Shown piece after piece: positions 45,875 to 55,467 of a stretch of 64,000 nt of DNA. Location of the stretch: positions 1-64,000 of the forward strand of contig CBDFIO010000002.1 of assembly GCA_965248155.1 (NCBI GenBank). The letters are read 5' to 3'. The stretch comes from RFSX01 sp965248155 (GTDB lineage: Bacteria; Bacteroidota; Bacteroidia; Chitinophagales; Saprospiraceae). Made by a program: the position numbers and the translations under genes. The first letter of the stretch is position 1. Each line of letters starts with the position of its first letter. The notes under the pieces are model-generated. The model had not been told where the DNA came from and did no database searches. It saw nothing but the letters and a program-made list of their open reading frames with translations.

Positions 45875-48394
45875 ATGTTAATCAGAACACTACTTCTATG
45901 CCTTTTCCTAAGCGCAAGCAACCTTGTGTTTTCTCAAAGCGAAACCACCCAGTTACTTACAAAGGACATTTTTATATATGGCTTTGATAATCAAACTGAT
46001 TCCTATGGGAGCGATTTTCTTATGATCTCAAACCAAGTTCCGATCAAGCCAGGAACACAATTTGGAATACTTGGACATGGTGTGAGTTTTGACCAGGGCC
46101 AGAATTCATATCTCTTTCCCAATAACTTGAAGAGCTATATTTCTTTGACTTATAATGGTGCAGATTCAATACCTGCAGCATCTGAGCTGAAACTCCATTT
46201 ACTGGTCAATTCATTAGATGAGATTACTTCTGCAAAAGTATTTAATGATCAAACTGACATTACGAATAGTTTTACTATCGATATTGTCGGAGTAAACAAA
46301 TCCTTATCTCATTCTGATTCAACTTCCATACTTCTTTATCAGGGATCCTGGTTTCAAATAGATAATCATCATCATTTATTAGGTCATGCTATTGATGGCC
46401 TTAGTCTGGGCGTAGTTAATAATTCCAGCTATATACCTCCCAGTTTACAAGGTGCAATGGTCAATCTTCCTGGAACACCTGGGCCTGGCGGATCAGGTGT
46501 AAGTTCATTAGTCGCCTTATTTGATTGTGACGGTTTATTATATCTATGTGACATTACGGATCTATTTACAGATGAAGAACTGTGGGAAATATTAAATGGT
46601 ACGGGAGTAAATGATTTTGACCTGGGAGTGTTGGAAGAAATTATTTGTGATCTTGTTCCTGATCCTTGTACACTTTCTGTTGATCTTATTCTCGGTGATT
46701 TTAATTGTGATCTTCTTTATTTTCCGCTCTTCATTGATGTACGGGGAAATCACCCTCCATTCACTCACCAATGGTCTAATGGTCAGACAGGGAGAAGTGG
46801 GGGATTGGGCAATAGTAATGGCATACAAGTTCTTCAGACAGGAACATATTTCGTAACCGTTACCGACAATAGTGGATGTCAGGTTTCTCAAGGCATCTAC
46901 ATAACAGTACCAGCTGCATTATCGGTAGATCTGGGACCAGACTGGGAATTATGTCCGGGTGATGATCATGACATCACACCAGTTGTCTCAGGAGGTGATT
47001 CACCATTTATATATTCTTGGTCTGATGGGACAACGGAAGAAACTAACAGTCTTACCAACGTTCAAAATGACATCTACCTGAATGTCACTGTCACCGACGA
47101 GAATGGATGCAGCAGTACAGATGACATCTATATTGATGTTCTCGTATTCCCAACGCCTTTAATAACTTATGACAATTGTTTGAATCAAATCGAACTATTT
47201 CTTTCGTACTTTGATTATTGCGAAAACTATTTAGAAATATATAACGAAGCAACCTCTTCGTGGGATAATTTAGGACAGGTGCCATTTCCATTCACTCTTA
47301 TAGAAAGTGGTCTATATAGAGTTAGAGCAAGCTGCGATTGTGGTTTTGTTGTAAGTAATGAACTGCAAATTGATTTTCTTGAAATTTCCGGTTTCGGATG
47401 TAAGATCTACGTTAATTCCTATCCATGTACAAGTGGTGACTGGACATTAACAAATACATCAACGGGACAAATTCATTCATCTGGAATTAATGCTCCATTA
47501 CTTTTGGAATTCGAAATTGTAGAAGATGGGAATTATGAGCTAATCTTATTATGTGGATCAGGATGTTACCAATTCATTTCAAATTCTGTTTCATTTGATG
47601 GATGCGATGGACTTTGTAGTGAAATAAATGAAACAACACCAAATGATGGCGACTGGTTAACGAATAATATTTTCATTTCTGAAGCCGATCAAGAAATCAC
47701 CTTTGATTTTAATGCAGATTATGTGCCAGATCGTCTGGAAGTATTAGTGAATGGGAATGAGGTAATTAACTCGGGCGAAATCTCAAGTGGTTACCATGAA
47801 AATGAAGTTGATACACATTGGGCTAATAATTGTGCTATCGGCTTAGATACTAACCTGGATCTCTGTTGTGGAGGATTAGTTCATTTTAGTCAATCTGTCT
47901 GTGTTTTAAAAGATGATATAATAACAGTTATTGTTGATTCTCAAGCATGTGGAACAGGACAAAACGCTAATGATTGCCCTACCAACCCAAATCCTCCTTG
48001 TCCAATAAATGACGGAATATGGGAATTAACCGTAAACTGTGCCTCTTGCTCTCAAGGAAGAATCGCAAATACTCAAGATGAAAATTCGATTTCAATTGAA
48101 CCCATAACTGGGGTAAATACTATCAAAGCTCTAAAAGGTAAAAATTCCCTGTTTACCATTTACCCTAATCCCGCTGATCAGAAAATACACATAGAACATC
48201 AGATCAAGTCCAAACTTCCGATTCAAGTCAGCCTTTTTGCCATATCAGGTGAAAGGGTAATCTCAGAACATTTTAAAGGTGATGACAAAACACTCGCACT
48301 TGACAGCGATGAACTTCCAGAAGGGAGTTATATCATCCGTATTGTTTCGGGTGAATACATGCATACAGAGAAAATATTCATCAGTCACAAATAA
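45875..48394 (+). CDS. T9SS type A cargo protein with SprB/PKD-like repeats
   Basis: 839 residues. Signal peptide (LSASNLVFSQ), an N-terminal beta domain of about 190 residues, then at least two SprB-like modules (FTHQWSNGQTGRSGGL and FIYSWSDGTTEETNSL, each ending in VTVTD-NGC), Cys-rich modules, and a C-terminal type A sorting domain (LFTIYPNPADQKIHIEH, FAISGERVI, EGSYIIRIVSGEYMHTEKIFI). Such proteins act as surface adhesins. It is followed after 30 bp by the RHS gene in the same direction, so both may be coexpressed. Confidence 0.82.
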   Translation: MLIRTLLLCLFLSASNLVFSQSETTQLLTKDIFIYGFDNQTDSYGSDFLMISNQVPIKPGTQFGILGHGVSFDQGQNSYLFPNNLKSYISLTYNGADSIPAASELKLHLLVNSLDEITSAKVFNDQTDITNSFTIDIVGVNKSLSHSDSTSILLYQGSWFQIDNHHHLLGHAIDGLSLGVVNNSSYIPPSLQGAMVNLPGTPGPGGSGVSSLVALFDCDGLLYLCDITDLFTDEELWEILNGTGVNDFDLGVLEEIICDLVPDPCTLSVDLILGDFNCDLLYFPLFIDVRGNHPPFTHQWSNGQTGRSGGLGNSNGIQVLQTGTYFVTVTDNSGCQVSQGIYITVPAALSVDLGPDWELCPGDDHDITPVVSGGDSPFIYSWSDGTTEETNSLTNVQNDIYLNVTVTDENGCSSTDDIYIDVLVFPTPLITYDNCLNQIELFLSYFDYCENYLEIYNEATSSWDNLGQVPFPFTLIESGLYRVRASCDCGFVVSNELQIDFLEISGFGCKIYVNSYPCTSGDWTLTNTSTGQIHSSGINAPLLLEFEIVEDGNYELILLCGSGCYQFISNSVSFDGCDGLCSEINETTPNDGDWLTNNIFISEADQEITFDFNADYVPDRLEVLVNGNEVINSGEISSGYHENEVDTHWANNCAIGLDTNLDLCCGGLVHFSQSVCVLKDDIITVIVDSQACGTGQNANDCPTNPNPPCPINDGIWELTVNCASCSQGRIANTQDENSISIEPITGVNTIKALKGKNSLFTIYPNPADQKIHIEHQIKSKLPIQVSLFAISGERVISEHFKGDDKTLALDSDELPEGSYIIRIVSGEYMHTEKIFISHK

Positions 48395-48424
48395 CAATTC
48401 CATTAAAATTCTAAATCGAAATTC

Positions 48425-48709
48425 ATGAAAAATTTCATCATAATCATATTCAGCATAACATCAATTTTTCTCAACGCCCAGGACTATGCCGGATATATTC
48501 CAATCGGTATCCCTCCTTCACCAGCTGCTGCATCTTATATTCAATATGAAGCACTACCTGTAGAATTAAGTAGTGGAATCCCTTCTATCTCTGTTCCAAT
48601 ACATCAGATTCAGGACAGAGACATATCTATCAATATTTCTGCTCCTATCACTCAGGAGGATTTAGAGTCAATCAAGAGGCCTCTAATATCGGCTTGGGGT
48701 GGAATTTGA
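48425..48709 (+). CDS. N-terminal part of the RHS protein (frameshifted)
   Basis: Signal peptide (IIIFSITSIFLNAQ), then a typical Bacteroidota RHS start (GYIPIGIPPSPAAASYIQYE, LPVELSSGIPSISVPIH). At about 48649 the frame departs: DISINISAP should continue YHSGGFRVNQEASNIGLGWN, which is found in the next frame. One missing T in the CCTATC context explains it. The remaining codons to 48709 are out of frame. Confidence 0.75.
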   Translation: MKNFIIIIFSITSIFLNAQDYAGYIPIGIPPSPAAASYIQYEALPVELSSGIPSISVPIHQIQDRDISINISAPITQEDLESIKRPLISAWGGI

Positions 48710-51700
48710 ATGCAGGAGGGGTTATCAGTAGAACTGTTTTTGGGAAGAATGACTTCGAAGCCGTATTTGGTTATCTGGATTCTGATTTTGATCCATTGGA
48801 TCCAACAACACATTCAGAAGTGGCCTGTAATGATCTGGATTCACAACCCGATCTTTATTCTTACAACTTCCTTAATTTTTCCGGAAAATTTATCTACTAC
48901 AAAGATGGTAGCGATTACAAAGTCTTCAAGCTTGATAAGAATGGGTTGAAGATTGAAAAAGTGACTGAAGGATGGGAAATTACTGATACAAAGGGCATTG
49001 TCTATGAATTTTTTCAGCTTGAAACTACTTTGTCATATTCAGATTGCGCCAACAGTGTTGGACCTATATCAGTTGGATATGATAACGATAATCCTTTCCA
49101 AGGTCCAACATCCTGGTATATCACCAATATTCAGAGTACTCAGGGCGCAAATGTTGATTTCACATATTCCGCCAACTCACAAGCTATTAGTCTCCCTTCT
49201 GCCAATTCTGAAACCAAAGTAATATCAAATTTCGGAGGGGAATGCCTCAATTTAAATGGAAATTTCTTTTGTGTAGGAACAGTCATTCATGATCATGTCA
49301 AATTGACACAAATTGAATCTTCATATGATATCATACAATTCGAACACAGCTCGAGAGATGATCTTGAAGGGTCGGAAAAAATTGATCTGATAAACATCTC
49401 CAAAAAAAGAAACGGAACAAATTTCTATAAGAAATATGAATTTAGTTATAACTATTTTAATTCGCTTACCAATCATGCGAATCCATTCTTCAATAAACGA
49501 CTCAAACTAACTCAGATCAAAGAAGTGAGGCACAGTGGTACTGCAAAGCCACCCTATCTATTTACATATGACGGAAATCATTTACCACACAAATACAGTA
49601 ATTCCATCGATCATTGGGGTTTTGCAAATTCAGGAAGTCCAATTCAATCATTACTGCCAGATTATAATGTATGTACTGATCCTTTCGCAAATGAATCAAG
49701 AAAGGCCGATGGAAATTCACTGTCTTCCTTATTGACAAAAATTACCTATCCAACTGGATTATATAAAGAACTTAAATACGAGAATAACCGCATAAACTAT
49801 ATCACTGATTATAATAATTTTCATTCAGCTGGAGTGGAAACAAGCTTTCCTTTTTCTTGTCTTCAGACCCAATGCGTAACAGTTACACCGGGCTTTACTG
49901 TTAGCCCTTATGATACAAGATTCAGAGTTAAACTTGATTGTAATCAGAACATGTTACCTCCGGGAGGATATTGTTTTACAATGGTCATTGTAAAGGATGA
50001 ACTGACCCAACAGATTGTATTTCAAAATACTTACCCAGGTGATGTTGATGTTTGTGAAGTCTTACCTGCCGGAAAATACTTCGCAGAAATAACCTTGTCT
50101 CAATACATCACTGGTTTTGTATCCTATTTCCAAATTCCTAAAAATTCTGAACCATCTTTAATTATAGGAGGAGCCAGAATCAAAAAAATTACAGATAGCG
50201 ATGGCGAGCGAGAGTTCATCTATAATGATGAAGCCACAGGATACTCCACAGGTGTACTGATCAATGAACCTCAATATGTAGCCAATGTTCAAAAGTTCAG
50301 AACGTATCAACCAAGCTCTCTGGTTTGGCTCTGCCTTGAATGTAATGTCGATATGATCTCCGCTAGTAATATTGCTCCCATGTCCTCATTGACGAAGAGT
50401 CATATTTTCTATAAATATGTGACTGAAATTCATAAAGACAAAAGCAAGACGATTAGCGAATTCTCTTTTACTCCCGATCCTACCCCATTTTCATATCCGA
50501 TATCTGCAGCATCGAGTTTTGACCTATGGCGAGGTCATCCAGTTAAAATTTCCAATTATTCTAAAGAAGGAAACAACTTTACACTTGTCAAAGAGGTAGA
50601 AAATACATTTACAATCAGTCAGACCGAAGGCGACGATTATTTTAGTAGCCATATCGTCAAAAGATATCCGGAATCTGATCATTGTTGTCCTCCATTTGAT
50701 CCAAGTAATGGTGCTCCACCTTGTTGTAATCCGGATGATTATTCTATTGCTGAGATCAAATATTACTCAAGATGGCCTGTCCTTACACAATCCATCCAAA
50801 AAACATGGGGTACAGATGGATCTGGGCCATTTAGTGTAACTACTGAAATAACCTACGATGAAGCCAATTATGCGATCAAATCCAACACAACAAGTGGCAG
50901 CGGAGTCACTAAAGTTACCGATTATAAATATGCCCACGATCTGGGATTACAAAATCTTGTTGATGCTTCATTGACATCCATTCTATTAGAAACGCTTATC
51001 AATGGAGGAACAGGCGGTGGTGTGAAACTTGACCTGTTTCACACCACCAGTCTACCAAAAAAAGTCTATTCGGCCTATAATAATGGAGCATGGAAATGGC
51101 AGGCCGTTGTTATCAGTTATACATCTGATGGTTACCCCCTAAATGTAAATTTCAGAAAGAATAAATTAAATGAGACATATGTCTGGCAAGATGGCCTTTT
51201 AGATTCAAAAACTTTAGGAAGTAGAACATGGAACTATGTTTATGATGATTTGAGAAGAGTAACATCAATTACAGATTTTAATGCCATAAACAGCACTTTC
51301 GTCTATGACGACTTAAGTCGATTAGCAGAATCTCAGACGAATAATGGCCAACTTAAGGATACCTATGCCTATCAATATGGTCTTCCTCCCAACCAGGTAA
51401 ACACCGTGACAAATGTCAGTTCTTATCCCGGTGATCCTAAGGGGACTCCTGACCTGACAACAATTACTAAATATGATGTATTCAGTCGACCTATAGAAGA
51501 ACGAAAGCTCGCATTTACACAGGATGGAGCAGATTATACACTCAATTGGACCTATGATGAGATGGGGCGAACAAAAACAAATTGTGATCCTGGAAAAGGA
51601 GGATGTGATGAATACAACTATGAATTGTCCCGTCTGAACCGACCTATTATACTGCAAAGAGCAGGTTACAATGGTCAACAAAGTTTCAGTGTGTTAGCCA

Positions 51701-54561
51701 CACCAGATGCTCTGGAGAATAAATCCATCGATGAAGATGGAAGAACAAGCTCTTCAACAGTTGATGCATTTGGTAGGCAAACAGTTACTAGTTTAGCAGG
51801 CTCAAATACAAGTTATACATATAATGATCGTGATCAACCGACAGCCATTTTCCCACCTTCAGGTCCTTCTTACGTATATCAGTACAAGAATGATGGTTTG
51901 TTATGGAAGAAAACAATTCCTGATTATGGGACAACAACTTTAGTATATACTGCTAACGAGCAAATAGACAGAGAAATCCTACCTATAGGAGAGACGATAA
52001 AATATAGTTACAACAGCTCCTATAATGATTTTCTGGACGAGGTTCAACGGAACAATAGCCCAATCAAAGAATATACAATGCTAGGTATCACGGGTTGGGT
52101 TCAAAGTGAGAATATCTATCATTTCGATGAGAATGGAATTATGGGACCCCTTACTCATTCATATAGCTATGACAATCTTGGCAGAGTTACACAGGAAACA
52201 AGATCATATCTGAGTGGAAATTCAGTTACAGATTATGTATTGGATAACTTAGGTAATGTATGGCAATCCAGCAGAAATCATACGGGACCGGGTGGTCTCC
52301 TAACAATCATCAATGACTATGAATTTCACAGAGGTGTCAGAGAAACCAAATTGACAGGAATTTTTCCTTCAGTCAATAACATTCAGATTCGTGAACAACA
52401 TTATAATGATAATGACTGGTTGGATTCTAAAATATTAGGAGATGATCTTCAATTCGTAGATTATGGTTACAAACCCAATGGAAACCTTCAATATATTAAC
52501 GAAATATGGGAAGAAGACTGTTTTGAACCAGATACGGTTAATGTCGAATGTATTGGACCTTTCACTTCATACGAATTACTTTATGATTGTCTTGAACTGG
52601 AAAATGGTTCTGCTACTGATATAATAATCAATGTCATCCAGTATGGCGCTAATGGAGTACCTATTCTCTATTCAGTAACCCTTCCGGTCAATGGTGGATA
52701 TTCGGTTCCTGGCAGTATCCCATCTAATACCCACAATGTTAATGTAGGTCCAAAAACCAATGTCAGTAGTATCATGGATGGCTTGTATGATCTGTTGGTT
52801 GATTGCTATGGCGGAGACTTACCAGGCAGTGTTACAAATGGTTTGCAACAATTCGAACTGGAATTAATAATTGCCATTGAAACCACATTTGGTGAAGACT
52901 TGTTTGCTATCGAATTGCATTACGAAGATGGTAATTCATCACTCTCAGCACCTGGCCAACTAGCAGGGAACATATCCTGGATGGAATACAAATCCAAATA
53001 TGAAGCGACCCAGAAATATGGATTTCAATATGATGGTTTTTCAAGAATTATTAATGCCAAATATGAAGCTGATGATGCCTGTGATATCATGGATAATGCC
53101 AATTATGATGTGGCCTATACTTATGCGGATGCAATCGGAAATATCGGCTCGATAGCGCGCTATGGGTTCAAAGAGTACGATCAAAATAACAATTTAGTAT
53201 TTGATCTGATCGATAATCTGTCGATGAGCTATGCTCCAAATTCCAACAAATTAACCAATGTAACAGATGCAGTAAGTTTTAACAAAAGTTATCAGTCGGG
53301 CAGTTCTAATTTGACTTATGATAATAATGGACGTCTGACTTCTGATGAAAGCAAGGGCATAACGAATGTTGTCTATAATTATCTGAATCTACCATTAAAG
53401 ATCAGCACAGCTAATGGAGATATTGAAAATATCTATGATGCAGATGGTAACAAGTTACAATCGGTCAATACACTTCCTGAAGGTCAGGGCACAACAGAAT
53501 ACCATGGAGGTATTGAATATGTGAATCAATTAGTAGAATCAATATTTCATGAAGAAGGCAGAATTGCGTATTTTAGAGATGAGGAGGAACCTCAGGACAT
53601 TATCTACAATGAATTTTATCTTAAGGATCATCTTGGTAATACCAGGGTAAGATTCGGGGATAAAAATGGAGATGGAGGTATCACATATAATAGTGCGGAT
53701 GAAGTAGAAAATGAACTCTTCGGTTCCAACCATTATTATCCGTTCGGCCTGGAAACGGAAGGAAACTTTGTCGGACAGACCGGCGTTAACAATACATATC
53801 TTTACAATGGTAAAGAGGAGATCAAAGGTGTAGATTTATTAGATTACGGTGCACGATCCTATGATCCAAGTATAGCCCGTTTTACTTCGATAGATTGGTT
53901 CTCTGAAAAATACTCCTTTCAATCTCCATATGCCTATGCAGCAAATAATCCAATAAAATATATTGATGTTAACGGAGATAGTATAAAGATTAATAATGTT
54001 ACTTATATGCCTGGAGCTACGTATGATGGAGACGATCAATTTGTGAATGATGTTTTCACGGCGTTAAATTATATTATTGATAATGACGCAGATCAAGGAG
54101 GAGTAATTAGTGATGTTGCAAGTAAGAAAACAACAGTCAATATATTAGAAAACAATCCAGAGAATAACCCTGATAACCCATATAATAAAACTCATTTCAA
54201 TGATAACGTTGATAATAAAGGAGTTAAGCAAGGAGATCCATTTATTATATTTGATCAAAATAACGGTATTGAGTTTGATCAATATACAAATTGGATAATG
54301 CAAGGTTTATTTGGAGAAACGGGATCAAGATCACCTGCAGAAGGACTATTGCATGAATTAGGGCATGCACAAAATTTCCTTAATGACCCTAAGGAACATA
54401 GAAAATTATCTAAACAGTCTTTATCGGGGTATAACAATGCCGAAGAATTTAGAGTAATCCAATCAGTAGAGAATCCAGCGGCACTTAAATTAGGAGGGAT
54501 AAAGAGAAATCATCATGGCGGTAAATTTAAGAAAGTTAAATGTGTGACCTGTAATAATTAA
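48694..54561 (+). CDS. RHS polymorphic toxin with M91/NleD-like zinc-peptidase tip
   Basis: About 1955 residues; real coding enters near 48646 after the frameshift. It begins GLGWNLNAGGVISR, continues with many YD repeats (TYDEMGRTKT, SYDNLGRVTQ) and closes with the RHS core (DHLGNTRVRFGDKNGD, YYPFGLETEG, YLYNGKEE, DYGARSYDPSIARFTSIDWF, AYAANNPIKYIDVNGD). The variable tip of about 200 residues follows, with a zincin motif HELGHAQNF (His near residue 1887) and a downstream AEEFRVIQSVENPA plus RNHHGG, a pattern like M91/NleD effectors. RHS shells encapsulate and deliver such toxins. The immunity gene candidate starts two bases after its stop. Confidence 0.85.
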   Translation: MGWNLNAGGVISRTVFGKNDFEAVFGYLDSDFDPLDPTTHSEVACNDLDSQPDLYSYNFLNFSGKFIYYKDGSDYKVFKLDKNGLKIEKVTEGWEITDTKGIVYEFFQLETTLSYSDCANSVGPISVGYDNDNPFQGPTSWYITNIQSTQGANVDFTYSANSQAISLPSANSETKVISNFGGECLNLNGNFFCVGTVIHDHVKLTQIESSYDIIQFEHSSRDDLEGSEKIDLINISKKRNGTNFYKKYEFSYNYFNSLTNHANPFFNKRLKLTQIKEVRHSGTAKPPYLFTYDGNHLPHKYSNSIDHWGFANSGSPIQSLLPDYNVCTDPFANESRKADGNSLSSLLTKITYPTGLYKELKYENNRINYITDYNNFHSAGVETSFPFSCLQTQCVTVTPGFTVSPYDTRFRVKLDCNQNMLPPGGYCFTMVIVKDELTQQIVFQNTYPGDVDVCEVLPAGKYFAEITLSQYITGFVSYFQIPKNSEPSLIIGGARIKKITDSDGEREFIYNDEATGYSTGVLINEPQYVANVQKFRTYQPSSLVWLCLECNVDMISASNIAPMSSLTKSHIFYKYVTEIHKDKSKTISEFSFTPDPTPFSYPISAASSFDLWRGHPVKISNYSKEGNNFTLVKEVENTFTISQTEGDDYFSSHIVKRYPESDHCCPPFDPSNGAPPCCNPDDYSIAEIKYYSRWPVLTQSIQKTWGTDGSGPFSVTTEITYDEANYAIKSNTTSGSGVTKVTDYKYAHDLGLQNLVDASLTSILLETLINGGTGGGVKLDLFHTTSLPKKVYSAYNNGAWKWQAVVISYTSDGYPLNVNFRKNKLNETYVWQDGLLDSKTLGSRTWNYVYDDLRRVTSITDFNAINSTFVYDDLSRLAESQTNNGQLKDTYAYQYGLPPNQVNTVTNVSSYPGDPKGTPDLTTITKYDVFSRPIEERKLAFTQDGADYTLNWTYDEMGRTKTNCDPGKGGCDEYNYELSRLNRPIILQRAGYNGQQSFSVLATPDALENKSIDEDGRTSSSTVDAFGRQTVTSLAGSNTSYTYNDRDQPTAIFPPSGPSYVYQYKNDGLLWKKTIPDYGTTTLVYTANEQIDREILPIGETIKYSYNSSYNDFLDEVQRNNSPIKEYTMLGITGWVQSENIYHFDENGIMGPLTHSYSYDNLGRVTQETRSYLSGNSVTDYVLDNLGNVWQSSRNHTGPGGLLTIINDYEFHRGVRETKLTGIFPSVNNIQIREQHYNDNDWLDSKILGDDLQFVDYGYKPNGNLQYINEIWEEDCFEPDTVNVECIGPFTSYELLYDCLELENGSATDIIINVIQYGANGVPILYSVTLPVNGGYSVPGSIPSNTHNVNVGPKTNVSSIMDGLYDLLVDCYGGDLPGSVTNGLQQFELELIIAIETTFGEDLFAIELHYEDGNSSLSAPGQLAGNISWMEYKSKYEATQKYGFQYDGFSRIINAKYEADDACDIMDNANYDVAYTYADAIGNIGSIARYGFKEYDQNNNLVFDLIDNLSMSYAPNSNKLTNVTDAVSFNKSYQSGSSNLTYDNNGRLTSDESKGITNVVYNYLNLPLKISTANGDIENIYDADGNKLQSVNTLPEGQGTTEYHGGIEYVNQLVESIFHEEGRIAYFRDEEEPQDIIYNEFYLKDHLGNTRVRFGDKNGDGGITYNSADEVENELFGSNHYYPFGLETEGNFVGQTGVNNTYLYNGKEEIKGVDLLDYGARSYDPSIARFTSIDWFSEKYSFQSPYAYAANNPIKYIDVNGDSIKINNVTYMPGATYDGDDQFVNDVFTALNYIIDNDADQGGVISDVASKKTTVNILENNPENNPDNPYNKTHFNDNVDNKGVKQGDPFIIFDQNNGIEFDQYTNWIMQGLFGETGSRSPAEGLLHELGHAQNFLNDPKEHRKLSKQSLSGYNNAEEFRVIQSVENPAALKLGGIKRNHHGGKFKKVKCVTCNN
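53840..53880 (+). other. RHS-core segment, candidate integration site (left)
   Basis: Encodes DYGARSYDPSIAR. From 53859 on, sequence is identical to 61185 onward; in 53840-53858 it differs from 61166-61184 at five positions, four of them synonymous. It marks the left boundary of the repeated unit and the proposed crossover zone, around CTATGATCCAAG. Confidence 0.5.
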
Positions 54562-54563
54562 GT

Positions 54564-54956
54564 ATGAAGAAACTAATTGTGTTTACCATCCCATTTATTT
54601 TTATCTGTTGTACAGAAAAAAAAATGAGCTATGACATAGAGAATATTGAAGTTTTTGCTGTTTCTTTTGGAATCAATTTTCCAGTTAATGTTGGGGAAAG
54701 TGCAGTAAAAAATACAGAACCATATTTCATTGAAGATGAAATAGTTCTGAATCAGATTGAGGCATATATAAAGAAATTGCGAAAATCAAAATCGTCATAT
54801 AAATCTGATGAAATTTATTTGAGATGTAAACTTAACTGTAAGAATAAGATGACGTATGTTTTGGATTATAATAAAACTCAAATAAAGTTGAATGGGAATT
54901 GGTATGAAGATCAACCGGAATTGATTCAACTTATACTTAACTCTAAAAAAGAATAA
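54564..54956 (+). CDS. Lipoprotein, candidate immunity protein for the RHS tip
   Basis: 130 residues starting two bases after the toxin stop. Lipoprotein signal VFTIPFIFICC with the acylated Cys, followed by an acidic domain (MSYDIENIEVFAVSFGINFP, VLNQIEAYIKKLRKSK) of alpha-beta character. The position is that of immunity genes in RHS loci. The lipid anchor implies protection on the envelope side of the inner membrane, so the toxin may act in the periplasm. No database family recognised. An identical copy is at 61890-62282. Confidence 0.65.
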   Translation: MKKLIVFTIPFIFICCTEKKMSYDIENIEVFAVSFGINFPVNVGESAVKNTEPYFIEDEIVLNQIEAYIKKLRKSKSSYKSDEIYLRCKLNCKNKMTYVLDYNKTQIKLNGNWYEDQPELIQLILNSKKE

Positions 54957-55002
54957 TTTGGGTGAACGGGAAAGGTTAAAGCCTCACGTTTGTGGAGCTT
55001 TT

Positions 55003-55329
55003 CTATAATACGCCTTGCAGTTTCATTCTATCAATGAATGAATCGAGAAAAACAAAGACAGTTTCCTTTTCTTTTTGTGGAAGGTTAGAAACAGCTTGAA
55101 CACGTTTAAGCATATCAGTATCGAGTTCCATATCAGTTTTACCCACGAGATAATCCAGAGAGACATTTAAGGCATTGGCGATTTTAGTAGCCATTTCGAT
55201 AGTAGGTCTTACTTCACTTCGTTCATAACGGCCATAGGCATCACCATTGATACTAATAAGCTTACCTATATCAGCTTGTGATAGTTTTTTCTTCTTTCTA
55301 ACAGCTGTTAACCTATCTCCAAAAGTCAT
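55003..55329 (-). CDS. XRE-family transcriptional regulator
   Basis: 108 residues from ATG at 55329 (MTFGDRLTAVRKKKKLSQAD); an upstream ATG at 55377 would add a non-homologous stretch. Helix-turn-helix of the lambda-repressor/XRE type: LSQADIGKLISINGDAYGRYERSEVRPTIEMATKIANALNV, then the usual DYLVGKTD. The C-terminus is a short helix (RVQAVSNLPQKEKETVFVFLDSFI). Divergent from the primase, with two 17-bp repeats between, so it probably represses the replication and recombination genes and itself. Identical copy at 62329-62655. Confidence 0.88.
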   Translation of the reverse strand: MTFGDRLTAVRKKKKLSQADIGKLISINGDAYGRYERSEVRPTIEMATKIANALNVSLDYLVGKTDMELDTDMLKRVQAVSNLPQKEKETVFVFLDSFIDRMKLQGVL

Positions 55330-55380
55330 AAATGTATGTTTTAGTACAAGAAAACCTCTTATAACACAAATATACAAACA

Positions 55381-55460
55381 AGATATGTAGGATAAAAGTT
55401 ACAAATGTTTGTTTAAGTCATACAAGAATTATAGTTTTGCTACAGATATGTAGGATAAAA
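55381..55460 (+). promoter_or_regulatory. Operator region between XRE and primase genes
   Basis: AGATATGTAGGATAAAA occurs twice in direct orientation (55381-55397 and 55444-55460), 63 bp apart, with an inverted ACAAA-TG-TTTGT between them at 55401-55412. The second copy ends 7 bp before the primase start. It fits cooperative repressor binding. Confidence 0.55.
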
Positions 55461-55467
55461 CTTTTTT

